The notes under the pieces: generated by a model
Database searches by the model: none
What the model saw: only the letters and a program-made list of their open reading frames with translations
What the model was told of the DNA's origin: nothing
Made by a program: the position numbers and the translations under genes
Shown here: positions 1-4,999 of the stretch, piece by piece
How positions within the stretch are numbered: position 1 is the first letter of the stretch
Layout of the letters: each line of letters opens with the position of its first letter
Source of the DNA: an uncultured Oscillibacter sp.
Lineage (GTDB): Bacteria > Bacillota > Clostridia > Oscillospirales > Oscillospiraceae
Direction of reading: 5' to 3'
Length of the DNA: 6,147 nt
Assembly: GCA_910586735.1 (NCBI GenBank)
Contig: CAJUJW010000102.1
Coordinates: 1-6,147, forward strand

Positions 1-167
1 CCTCCGATGATGGTCCCGTCTTTGTTGATGATGATAGGGTCGCAGTAGCCGAATTCCTCTATGCTCCGGGCGATCTTCTCATATTCGGGTTCGCCTGGTT
101 GCAGCTTCCTCCGGGGGTTGTAGGCGGCTGGCCGGAGGTCGGCCAGCTTGCGGGTTTCGATATTCAC
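1..167 (-). CDS. ParB/Srx-fold N-terminal domain protein, 5' part only (probable phage ParB-DNA methylase)
   Basis: Only the first 55 codons are in the window; the gene runs off the left edge. The visible protein begins MNIETRKLADLRPAAYNPR, continues with a PEYEKIARSIEEFGY helix and a DPIIINKDGTIIGG strand-turn. This is the usual start of ParB/sulfiredoxin-fold domains, where the next residues would be the GGHxR motif. In phages this domain often heads an adenine or cytosine DNA methylase located beside terminase; that second half is not visible, so the methylase part is inference from the family. I chose the GTG at 167 because GGAGG (176-180) sits 8 bases upstream. An in-frame ATG at 224 would add 19 residues but has poor ribosome-binding spacing and overlaps a hairpin. 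It is separated by a long leader from the operon to its right, so it probably opens the late/packaging transcription unit. Confidence 0.85.
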   Translation of the reverse strand, partial: MNIETRKLADLRPAAYNPRRKLQPGEPEYEKIARSIEEFGYCDPIIINKDGTIIG

Positions 168-226
168 CTGGCCGACCTCCTTTGCCTGGTGGTTTGGAGC
201 GTGCAGCGGGCCTCGGACCAACATCT

Positions 227-250
227 CCCCGCCGGAAGCGGGGTGTTTTT
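227..250 (+). terminator. Rho-independent terminator-like hairpin, plus strand
   Basis: CCCCGC (227-232) pairs with GCGGGG (238-243) around a CGGAA loop, and TG plus five T residues follow at 244-250. It would stop plus-strand transcription. For the minus-strand ParB transcript it is only a stem-loop in the leader, about 60 bases before the GTG start, because no U-run follows it on that strand. Confidence 0.5.
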
Positions 251-506
251 CCTGTTAAACTATGCACGCACGTCTATTTTACGGGCTGAAAGATTATGAA
301 AAGGGTGGGCGGCGTAGCGAAACGCCTGAAAAAATTTTGGTCTTATCCGGGAAAATATCGGGCCTTCCTCGCCCCGCTATGGGGAGGCGGCGTCGGTAGT
401 ACCTACGGCCCCCGGAGTGGCCCCCTTCGCCTCGCTGTCGGCGCTGTGCCTATGCTCTGCGCCTCTCCTATGCTGTGCCCCTGCTTGTCCTGTAGGTCAC
501 GCCGAA

Positions 507-534
507 AGCATAGCACAAGTAAAACTCCTGTGAA
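507..534 (-). promoter_or_regulatory. Candidate minus-strand promoter for the late/ParB unit
   Basis: Read on the minus strand, TTCACA (534-529) is followed after 16 bases by TATGCT (512-507), preceded by TG in extended -10 position. The -35 matches consensus TTGACA at five of six and the -10 matches TATAAT at four of six. A GGAGTT repeat (CAGGAGTT, CACAGGAGTT) overlaps the -35, which could be an activator site. It would give a leader of more than 300 bases before ParB. This is a pattern match only. Confidence 0.35.
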
Positions 535-567
535 CTCCTGACTTTTATGAATTTCTATATTTGGGGC

Positions 568-596
568 TTGACATCTGGCTTTCTATGGCCTATGCC
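568..596 (+). promoter_or_regulatory. Candidate plus-strand promoter
   Basis: A perfect TTGACA at 568-573 is followed after exactly 17 bases by TATGCC (591-596), which matches the -10 consensus only in its first three positions. It points away from the ParB gene and toward the late regulator, antisense to the main direction. A plus-strand terminator-like hairpin lies about 120 bases downstream (715-740), so a short RNA is conceivable. Confidence 0.3.
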
Positions 597-714
597 ACAA
601 TATACAGGGGGGGGTATCACAGCGGCCCCATGTTCCAGGCTATATTGCCCCCTATTTTCCCGGCCCACAGCCTAGGGCCACAGAGGGGGTCCATAAGCCC
701 CGCCCTATATGCAG

Positions 715-740
715 AGGGGTATTTTGCGCCCCTGTTTTTT
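715..740 (+). terminator. Weak Rho-independent terminator-like hairpin, plus strand
   Basis: AGGGG (715-719) pairs with CCCCT (729-733) across a nine-base loop, then G and six T residues follow (735-740). The stem is short but GC-rich and the T-run is good. On the minus strand the A-run precedes the hairpin, so it would not terminate the main transcript. Confidence 0.35.
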
Positions 741-882
741 CGCTTCGTAAAAAGCCGGCCTCACAGGTGGGCTGCTGCCCCATGGCCCCGCTTCCTGCTG
801 GCGGCTCCGCCTGGGCCATAGCTGCCCCGGCCTCACAGCGGCCCTATATATGCGCCTGAAAATTTCCGGCCCCACAGGGGCA

Positions 883-920
883 TAAAAAATCGGGGGCCTG
901 TTCTGTAGAACAAGCCCCCG
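883..920 (-). terminator. Strong Rho-independent terminator ending the early/middle operon
   Basis: The bases at 891-920 form a stem with 13 of 14 positions paired (CGGGGGC at one end, GCCCCCG at the other) around a two-base GT loop. On the minus strand it is followed directly by ATTTTTTA (890-883). It starts three bases after the stop codon of the sigma-like regulator gene, so it should end transcripts from the operon on its right. Confidence 0.85.
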
Positions 921-923
921 GTA

Positions 924-1319
924 TCACAGCCCCAGGGTATACCGCACTTTGTCTATGGAGAGAAGGGTGTCGAGGCCCCGGTTATAGTATTCAAAGCAAG
1001 GGGAAGCGGTTAGGTACACGATCCGGTTTATCTCCCGCCAGGGCTTACAGTCCAGGTGCCGAAGCTCCAGTATGGTCCGCTCTGTGGCGTCCTCCGGGAG
1101 AAGGTCCAGTATGTCCATGATCTCCAGGGCGCTCCGCTCCGCCGCCTCCGCCTGGGCCTTGACCCTGGCCTCCAGCGCCGAGGCTTCCCCTATGTCCGCC
1201 CGGATCGCTGCCGCCCTCTGTTGGAGGGTTTTCTGCTTCTCTTTGGCTCTGAAAAACCGGGTCAGATATTTTTTAAGCACCCGGCGCTCCGCCGCCTGTG
1301 TTCTCTCCGCTTTCGCCAT
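924..1319 (-). CDS. ArpU/RinA-type sigma-like phage transcriptional regulator
   Basis: A 131-aa protein. Residues 1-75 are strongly helical, charged and probably coiled-coil (KAKEKQK, LEARVKAQAEAAERS). Residues 80-121 look like a sigma-70 region 4-type helix-turn-helix: ERTILELRHLDCKPWREI, then IVYLTASPCFEYYNRGLDTLL. This is the layout of phage late-gene activators such as ArpU/RinA and the DUF1492-type proteins, which usually sit last in the early operon and turn on packaging and structural genes. That fits here: it is the final gene before a strong terminator, and a ParB/late module follows. The start has GGAGG with good spacing and overlaps the preceding gene by 47 bases. The family placement is by pattern; exact subfamily and target promoter are inferred. 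Confidence 0.75.
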   Translation of the reverse strand: MAKAERTQAAERRVLKKYLTRFFRAKEKQKTLQQRAAAIRADIGEASALEARVKAQAEAAERSALEIMDILDLLPEDATERTILELRHLDCKPWREINRIVYLTASPCFEYYNRGLDTLLSIDKVRYTLGL

Positions 1320-1581
1320 GGTCTACTTCCTCCGGTTCCTGCCTTCCCTGTGGGACAAGGGCGTAAATCCTGCCGCCGATGTACCCGAACTTTTGAATGC
1401 TCCGGCCCTTTTCGTTCCAGAGCCGAACGGCCACACCTCGCTCCCGCAGGACCTCGACCGTGGCGTCGAGGACCACGGCGAGGGCCTGGGTGGAAAGCCG
1501 CTGAAGGTTGCCCTTCAGCTGGGCGAGGGGTTTGGGCAGCTTCCCGCCGCCGGGGCGTCGATTATTCCTGTTCGCCTTCAT
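1273..1581 (-). CDS. Small phage protein of unknown function, 102 aa
   Basis: I do not recognise this protein. It starts MKANRNNRRPGGGKLPK, a basic Gly-rich N-terminus. A helical middle follows (residues 18-50, LAQLKGNLQRLSTQALAVVL), then a compact part with WNEKGRSIQKFGYIGGRIYAL (residues 55-75), and a polar Glu/Gly-rich tail. The last 47 bases overlap the regulator gene in another frame, so that tail may be shaped by the overlap. The ATG at 1581 is preferred over upstream in-frame starts because GGGAGG lies just before it. It overlaps the upstream gene by 20 bases and is probably translationally coupled to it. Confidence 0.7.
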   Translation of the reverse strand: MKANRNNRRPGGGKLPKPLAQLKGNLQRLSTQALAVVLDATVEVLRERGVAVRLWNEKGRSIQKFGYIGGRIYALVPQGRQEPEEVDHGESGENTGGGAPGA

Positions 1582-1795
1582 TTTGCGCCTCCCTGCTTTT
1601 CCGGGCGTCCTCCATGCTCTCATGCCAGAAGGCGGCGATCCAGGCGTTCATAGCCAGCTCCGCCTCCCGCTTCGTGGCTCCGCTCTGAAGCATGGCCTGG
1701 TGTACCTGGTGGGCCATTTCCGACATACTGCCCAAGGCGGTCATCAGCTGTCGGGCTTGCTGCGCTGCCGCAGCTTTCTTTGGGTCGATTGCCAT
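1562..1795 (-). CDS. Small helical phage protein of unknown function, 77 aa
   Basis: I cannot assign a function. The protein is predicted almost wholly helical: AIDPKKAAAAQQARQLMTAL, a Met/His-rich middle (SMSEMAHQVHQAML), then AELAMNAWIAAFWHESMEDA and a charged tail ending NEGEQE. The ATG at 1795 is chosen because AAAGGAGG precedes it at suitable distance; the open frame extends further upstream only inside the nuclease gene, with shadow-like composition. The first 52 bases overlap the 3' end of the VRR-NUC gene, so translation is probably coupled. There is no signal peptide or cysteine cluster. A small adaptor or DNA-associated role is possible but unsupported. Confidence 0.7.
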   Translation of the reverse strand: MAIDPKKAAAAQQARQLMTALGSMSEMAHQVHQAMLQSGATKREAELAMNAWIAAFWHESMEDARKSREAQNEGEQE

Positions 1796-2097
1796 TGTTC
1801 GATTGCCTCCTTTACCTGTTCCGGGTAGGAAACCACCAGGGCCGTCCCCCCGGCGTCGTTGATCTCCTGGATGGTCTGTTCCTGGATTTTCGAGAGCCGT
1901 CCGCCCTCTGGCCGCTTGACCTCGAAGCCGAAGAAGTGACCGGCTATTATGGCGCAAATGTCCGGGATGCCGCCCCGGCTGTATGGCCCCGCTGCCGCCT
2001 TCCAGACAAAGGCGTCCGGGTAGTTGGTTTTGAGCCAGGTTATGATCCGGGCCTGGTACCAGCTTTCTTTGTGGGGGTCCTGCTGCTTAGTGGCCAT
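1744..2097 (-). CDS. VRR-NUC domain nuclease
   Basis: A 117-aa protein consisting essentially of one VRR-NUC domain of the PD-(D/E)xK superfamily. Visible motifs are an early glutamate in helix 1 (KESWYQARIITWL, E11), the metal-binding Asp in GGIPDICAII (D46), E-V-K at residues 59-61 in FFGFEVKRPEGG, and the following SKIQEQTIQEINDAGG helix with Q72. Stand-alone VRR-NUC proteins are common in phage replication and recombination modules and are thought to cut branched DNA such as Holliday junctions; that activity is known for the family, not shown here. All expected catalytic residues are present, so it should be active. The ATG at 2097 has GAGAGG upstream and overlaps the preceding gene by 11 bases. 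Confidence 0.9.
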   Translation of the reverse strand: MATKQQDPHKESWYQARIITWLKTNYPDAFVWKAAAGPYSRGGIPDICAIIAGHFFGFEVKRPEGGRLSKIQEQTIQEINDAGGTALVVSYPEQVKEAIEQWQSTQRKLRQRSKPDS

Positions 2098-2227
2098 TGT
2101 GCAGGTCCCTCTCTATTTCCGAGAGAATGGCGTCCATCCTCCGGTTGAGGCGGCGGAACTTTATGGCGGCGTAAATGCCCAAGGCGATCCAGAGCGCCCC
2201 GGCGACGCACTCCAAAATATCAGCCAT
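2087..2227 (-). CDS. 46-aa protein with one predicted membrane segment
   Basis: A very short gene filling the space between its neighbours. The protein starts MADILECVAGALWIALGIYA, so residues 4-22 form a single hydrophobic segment, followed by a basic cytoplasm-like stretch (KFRRLNRR) and an amphipathic tail (MDAILSEIERDL). The pattern suggests a tail-anchored-like small inner-membrane protein, N-terminus out by the positive-inside rule. The gene overlaps the stop of the upstream gene by 8 bases and runs 11 bases into the nuclease gene; its own ribosome site is weak, so coupled translation is likely. Function unknown. It is short enough that comparison across related phages would be needed to be certain it is a gene. 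Confidence 0.6.
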   Translation of the reverse strand: MADILECVAGALWIALGIYAAIKFRRLNRRMDAILSEIERDLHNGH

Positions 2228-2396
2228 TTACTGCACCCGCTTTCTTCAAATATTCCCTGGTGGTCATCTTCGTGATGGTGATCTGGATGGTGTCCGGGTC
2301 TTTGGCAATCTCCAGGGCTTGCTCCAGCGTCAGGGATTCGTCGCCGGAAAACTCCAGGACCGCCTTTCCCTTGCCGACCTTGTATTTCACTTTCAT
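2220..2396 (-). CDS. 58-aa phage protein of unknown function
   Basis: The start at 2396 lies two bases after the HD-domain gene stop, with GAGGGGG upstream. The protein reads as a strand-rich N-terminus (KVKYKVGKGKAVLEFSG), then a helix with LTLEQALEIAK, a second strand (PDTIQITITK), and a short helix (TTREYLKKAG). An alpha/beta fold of this size is plausible, but I do not recognise the family. It overlaps the following small membrane-protein gene by 8 bases and belongs to the same operon. Good ribosome site, tight packing and sensible composition make it likely real. Confidence 0.7.
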   Translation of the reverse strand: MKVKYKVGKGKAVLEFSGDESLTLEQALEIAKDPDTIQITITKMTTREYLKKAGAVNG

Positions 2397-2398
2397 GG

Positions 2399-3151
2399 TC
2401 AGGCCCCCTCACTCAGCGGCGGGGCGTCCTGGAATTCCGGCTCCCCGGTGGGGGTGGTGGGGTTGTCCGCCCACTCCCCGGCGCTGGCCGCTCCGCTGCT
2501 GGCCTCCGGCGGGTAGCTGTCGAAGGGCGGTTTGTTCTCCTTCTCTCCCTCCATGAAGCGGGAGGCCATCATGTCCGCCGTGTGAAGGGCCAGGACGGCG
2601 GGGAACATTTCTATGCTCTTGCCCACGGCGTTGTCGTTCTCATAGTCGCCGGTCATGCCCATGTGGTGCCAGATGGCGTACATCTCCGCCGTGGTGCGGG
2701 TCGTGTACTGCTTTACGATCATGGCGCTTTTGGGGCCGTGGCCCAGGGGCATCTTATCGTCGACGGTGTAGAAGGGGACCTTCTCCCACTTGCCGGTGGC
2801 GTCGTTTTTCTGGTTCCGGGTGCTGGTGCCATAGAAGTGGGTCTTGCAGATGTCGTGCAGCAGGGCCATGACCGTCACGCTGTCCTCCGGGATGGTCGCC
2901 ACGGTGGTGCCGCCTACGGTGTAGAGCCAGCCCTCTCCGGTTTCGTCCCGGACCAGCAGCCCCCGCAGGGCGTCCAGGACGTTGAGGCTGTGCTGCAGCA
3001 AGCCGCCGGGGGCGGCGAGGTGATATTTGGTGCTTGCCGGGGCGGTGTAGAAGTCGCTTTTCCTGATGTACTCCAAGAGCTTGTCCATGCCGGGGCGCTG
3101 GACCTTGCCCAGCTCCCGCTCAAAACGTGCGATGTTGTAGTCGGTGTTCAT
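2399..3151 (-). CDS. HD-domain phosphohydrolase
   Basis: A 250-aa protein with a full HD-domain metal-binding set: H54 in GGLLQHSLNVL, H99-D100 in ALLHDICKTHF, H138 in PLGHGPKSA, H162/H163 in AIWHHMGM, and D193 in ALHTADMMASR. The motif arrangement is closest to the YhaM-type HD exoribonuclease domain and related phage HD proteins, which hydrolyse phosphodiesters or phosphomonoesters of nucleotides or RNA with divalent metals; the substrate cannot be read from sequence. Residues 203-250 are a Pro/Ser/Glu-rich, probably disordered tail. The ATG overlaps the stop of the PAPS-reductase-family gene (ATGA) with AAGGAGG upstream, so the two are probably made together. No OB-fold domain is attached, unlike full YhaM. 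Confidence 0.88.
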   Translation of the reverse strand: MNTDYNIARFERELGKVQRPGMDKLLEYIRKSDFYTAPASTKYHLAAPGGLLQHSLNVLDALRGLLVRDETGEGWLYTVGGTTVATIPEDSVTVMALLHDICKTHFYGTSTRNQKNDATGKWEKVPFYTVDDKMPLGHGPKSAMIVKQYTTRTTAEMYAIWHHMGMTGDYENDNAVGKSIEMFPAVLALHTADMMASRFMEGEKENKPPFDSYPPEASSGAASAGEWADNPTTPTGEPEFQDAPPLSEGA

Positions 3152-3906
3152 GTGCGTCCTCCTTTTTCTTCCGTGGCGAAAATCTCCCCAAGGCGGCGGA
3201 GGTTTCCATATTCGCCATATTTCTTGTTTTTGTATTTCTTCATGGGGCGCTCCATCCTATCCTGAAGCTGGAGTAGGCGCTCCCAATATTGGGGGAGGTA
3301 GTGATATATATTCCGAAGCTCTTTGAGGTTTTTATTACAGCAGCACCAGCAGGACACCCGGTCGAGTATGTCGTATAAATCCACAAATCCGCTTTCCGTT
3401 GCCGGAGAAAGCTCCATCCAGTCCCAGCCCCTCTGGCGGCAAAAACTGAGGCAGTCGGCCTCTACCATTCCGGCGTCAGCGAGGGGTGCGGTCTTTGGCC
3501 CTTCGAGTTTCTCTACTCTCTCCGGTTCGTCTGCGGCAATCCCGACATAGTGTCTGACGGCTCCGGCTGCGTACTTGTCAAGGGCGGTTATTTTCCAGGT
3601 TGTTCCCCATCGGCAGGTGCCTCCGCACCACCCATATCCCAGGTGAAAGCCCTTTTGTTTCGATGTGACCGGGCGTTCGAGCATATCGTAGAGGAACGGG
3701 TTTTCCGGTTTCAGCCCTGTGAATTTCACTCCATGCCGGTCCAGTATTTTCTTCAGCCGGTCCCGGTTGTTATAAATGGCGTCAAACTCCATCCCGGTAT
3801 CGTAGAACAAAACCTCATCAAGCGGCATCCCGGTTTCGAGTATGTAGAGGACCATGGCGAGGCTGTCCTTGCCAAAACTTACTGAGGCCACATACTTTCC
3901 GCTCAT
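3148..3906 (-). CDS. Phosphoadenosine phosphosulfate reductase-family protein (N-type ATP pyrophosphatase)
   Basis: A 252-aa adenine-nucleotide alpha-hydrolase-fold protein. The PP-loop is SFGKDS (residues 10-15), followed by VLFYDTGMEF, which fits the family's second strand. GWCGGTCRWG (C94, C98) and VGIAADEPERVEK (the G-I-x-x-D-E-x-x-R signature) follow, and a Cys-rich CWCCCNKNLKEL motif lies at 186-197. Family members cleave ATP to AMP and PPi to activate or transfer groups, including sulfate reduction, tRNA thiolation and DndC-type DNA phosphorothioation. Phage members usually lack a known substrate, and the cysteine cluster suggests an Fe-S or zinc site. Assimilatory sulfate reduction is unlikely in this setting; nucleotide or nucleic acid modification is my inference. 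The start has AAGGGA upstream. It overlaps the HD gene by 4 bases. Confidence 0.88.
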   Translation of the reverse strand: MSGKYVASVSFGKDSLAMVLYILETGMPLDEVLFYDTGMEFDAIYNNRDRLKKILDRHGVKFTGLKPENPFLYDMLERPVTSKQKGFHLGYGWCGGTCRWGTTWKITALDKYAAGAVRHYVGIAADEPERVEKLEGPKTAPLADAGMVEADCLSFCRQRGWDWMELSPATESGFVDLYDILDRVSCWCCCNKNLKELRNIYHYLPQYWERLLQLQDRMERPMKKYKNKKYGEYGNLRRLGEIFATEEKGGRT

Positions 3907-3911
3907 TTTGA

Positions 3912-4070
3912 CTATCCCTTCAATTCCTCAAATTTCTTGAGCCGCTGGCGGTGGATGTTCATAATCTTGCCGCAGGTGGGGCAGTTGACCTTGTACTTGT
4001 ATCCAGGCCAAGCCACCACCATGGTCCGCCTACAGTTCCCGCAGGTCACAATTCCGAGGCCCTTCTTCAT
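3912..4070 (-). CDS. 52-aa zinc-ribbon protein
   Basis: A single small zinc ribbon: TCGNC (C10, C13) and NCPTCGK (C30, C33) separated by a MVVAWPGYKYKV strand pair, then a basic helical tail (HRQRLKKFEELKG). The four-cysteine CxxC-x16-CxxC layout is that of treble-clef or ribbon domains that bind Zn and often contact nucleic acid or protein. The ATG at 4070 is preferred because GGGAGG precedes it, and it overlaps the upstream stop in an ATGA arrangement. The frame extends upstream without a stop, but only within the neighbouring gene. Function unknown; the basic tail suggests nucleic-acid or partner binding. Confidence 0.75.
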   Translation of the reverse strand: MKKGLGIVTCGNCRRTMVVAWPGYKYKVNCPTCGKIMNIHRQRLKKFEELKG

Positions 4071-4336
4071 TTCGTGCCTCCCTTCTTTCCTCTGAAGCTG
4101 TCCGCCTCCGGGCAGGTGGCCCAATGCGGCACGAAGCCGGTCCCGGTGGCCCGGTGCGGGTCCTGCGTGTACTCACAGGCCAAGACTTCCCCGTTTGGGG
4201 TGACAATCCTCTTGGAGCCGCTTTTGGGTTTGGCGGTGTAGTAGACCGGGGCGGCGTCGCAGGGCATCGCCTTTCCGCCAGGGGTCCGTATCCAAACAAT
4301 GGCCGCTTTGCACTTCCTGCATGAGCCTGTTCTCAC
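4067..4336 (-). CDS. 89-aa CxxC phage protein, putative zinc-binding
   Basis: The protein opens with SCRKCKAAIVWIRTPGGKAM followed by PCD, then VYYTAKPKSGSKRIVTPNGEVL and ends near FVPHWATCPEADSFR. This layout (N-terminal CxxC, a W-I-x-T-P-x-G-K-x-M-P-C-D block, a C-terminal HxxxCP) recurs in many small proteins of clostridial phages, to which no function is assigned. C6, C9, H71 and C75 could form one zinc site; C26 and C54 are also present. The start is GTG at 4336 with AGGAGG 8 bases upstream. An ATG closer to the AGGAGG is out of frame. Its stop overlaps the next gene's ATG. Confidence 0.75.
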   Translation of the reverse strand: MRTGSCRKCKAAIVWIRTPGGKAMPCDAAPVYYTAKPKSGSKRIVTPNGEVLACEYTQDPHRATGTGFVPHWATCPEADSFRGKKGGTK

Positions 4337-4350
4337 AGGTCATTCCTCCT

Positions 4351-4716
4351 TCAGTTCTGGTATTCTCTGGCGTCCGGGTTCCAGCGAACGGTAATCATCT
4401 CACGGCACTTGCACTGGACCTCAATCTCCGGGTCCTCGCTGTTGGTCTTGCCCCAGCCTTCGTGCTGGCAGTAGGGGCAGGTGAAGCGGTACAGAGCCAG
4501 CGGGACAGTGAGGTCTATGTGGTGGCCGCAGCGGCAGGTGATCTCGCTCCGGCGCTCCTTCAGGAAAGTGCCGAAGGTGTTCCCGCACTCCCGGCAGTAC
4601 AGCCGGAGCAGTCCCCTGGCCCCCTCTGGCCGCTTATCCGAAGTCTGCCCCCCCCCCCGCAGGGGTGGGGGTTTTCTCCGGTCTATCCGGTTCCTCCGCT
4701 TCGCTCTGGCGGTCAC
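4351..4716 (-). CDS. Double zinc-ribbon reading frame, probably the C-terminal half of a frameshifted protein
   Basis: The downstream part is clearly coding: two successive zinc ribbons, LYCRECGNTF with TCRCGHH (C41, C44, C61, C63) and FTCPYCQHEG with QCKCREM (C80, C83, C102, C104). Each is CxxC followed by CxC. The first 20 or so residues (MTARAKRRNRIDRRKPPPLR) are very basic and look like an out-of-frame reading of the preceding gene, which they overlap by 83 bases. The only available start at 4716 is GTG without a ribosome site. A one-base shift within the G11 tract would join the ribbons to the upstream gene, giving one protein of about 215 aa. I therefore regard the domain as real and this start as doubtful. 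The next gene's AGGAGG follows directly after the stop. Confidence 0.65.
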   Translation of the reverse strand: MTARAKRRNRIDRRKPPPLRGGGQTSDKRPEGARGLLRLYCRECGNTFGTFLKERRSEITCRCGHHIDLTVPLALYRFTCPYCQHEGWGKTNSEDPEIEVQCKCREMITVRWNPDAREYQN

Positions 4717-4999
4717 ACTGTCCGTTTATGGGGCAGGTGCCGCAGTCATAGCTCCCATCCTCGCAGCCGGTCTTTTCCTCACTCTCCGGGTCCGGGGCGG
4801 GCGGAAGGTCCGGGGCCGGGGTCAGAACGGGCGGGAGCGGGGCGTATTCATCCAACAGCCGCCGGACGCTCTTTTTGGCCTTTATCATTTCTTCCCGGCT
4901 GGCCTTCGTGGTGATCGCCGTGTCCAGGACCGTCCGGTCGCTCCGCTCGATCTGGAGCCGGAAGGTGTAGGTCGGGGTCAGTCCGTCGTAGTAACTCAT
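4634..4999 (-). CDS. Cys-cluster phage protein, probably the N-terminal half of a frameshifted zinc-ribbon protein
   Basis: The protein starts MSYYDGLTPTYTFRLQIERS, a short strand-rich domain, then a basic helix (REEMIKAKKSVRRLLDEY, to residue 52). A Pro-rich linker follows (residues 54-72) and a four-cysteine cluster GCEDGSYDCGTCPINGQC (C79, C86, C89, C95) that could hold Zn or an Fe-S cluster. After another acidic/Pro linker the frame meets eleven G residues and stops four codons later (ADFG). The zinc ribbons encoded in the +1 frame directly downstream suggest the stop is premature. The ATG at 4999 overlaps the upstream TGA (ATGA), with GGAGG at 5007-5011. I do not recognise the N-terminal domain. 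Confidence 0.75.
   Translation of the reverse strand: MSYYDGLTPTYTFRLQIERSDRTVLDTAITTKASREEMIKAKKSVRRLLDEYAPLPPVLTPAPDLPPAPDPESEEKTGCEDGSYDCGTCPINGQCDRQSEAEEPDRPEKTPTPAGGGADFG
4648..4658 (-). other. G11 homopolymer at the junction of two overlapping frames
   Basis: Eleven C on the plus strand, read as eleven G in the mRNA. With 11 G, the upstream frame runs Ala-Gly-Gly-Gly-Ala and soon stops. With 10 (or 13) G it would enter the double zinc-ribbon frame. Such tracts are prone to polymerase slippage in the cell and to sequencing or assembly errors. Confidence 0.8.

Larger units (their letters stand above)
168..882. other. Long gene-free region between the early/middle operon and the late module
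   Basis: About 715 bases without a convincing gene on either strand. Open frames exist on the plus strand (for example 296-541 and 561-821), but they lack ribosome binding sites and have shadow-like composition. The stretch alternates GC-rich blocks with short AT runs and holds six of seven GG-N(2-3)-CACAG motifs, a candidate minus-strand promoter near 507-534, a perfect TTGACA on the plus strand at 568, and plus-strand terminator-like hairpins at 227-250 and 715-740. Its position between a late-type regulator and a ParB gene makes it the natural late leader, and a packaging site (cos/pac) could lie here. Nothing visible proves the latter. Confidence 0.6.
607..932. repeat. Array of seven same-orientation GG-N(2-3)-CACAG motifs
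   Basis: On the plus strand CACAG occurs at 618-622, 666-670, 679-683, 762-766, 834-838, 873-877 and 925-929. Each copy is preceded by GG and two or three bases: GGTAT, GGCC, GGGC, GGCCT, GGCCT, GGCCC, GGTAT. All copies point the same way; on the minus strand they read CTGTG followed by CC. The two outermost copies share GGTATCACAG, and the last covers the TGA stop of the regulator gene. Spacing is irregular (13 to 83 bases), so this is not a tandem repeat. It may be a protein-binding array or a mobile repeat family; the role is unknown. Confidence 0.55.

Noticed and set aside
79..267. Minus-strand 62-aa open frame beginning near 267
   Set aside because: It overlaps the ParB-type gene in another frame, is Arg/Pro/Gly-rich and lacks a ribosome site.
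296..821. Plus-strand open frames of 81 and 86 aa in the gene-free region
   Set aside because: No ribosome binding site, no recognisable domain, and low-complexity Pro/Arg/Ser composition; the second begins at TTG inside a promoter-like sequence.
1056..1688. Plus-strand 210-aa and 193-aa open frames
   Set aside because: They cover several minus-strand genes with good ribosome sites and are Arg/Pro/Ser-rich shadows.
2582..3265. Plus-strand 227-aa open frame
   Set aside because: It lies opposite the HD-domain gene, which has intact catalytic motifs; the plus frame is Val/Gly/His-rich with no recognisable domain, typical of an antisense shadow in GC-rich DNA.
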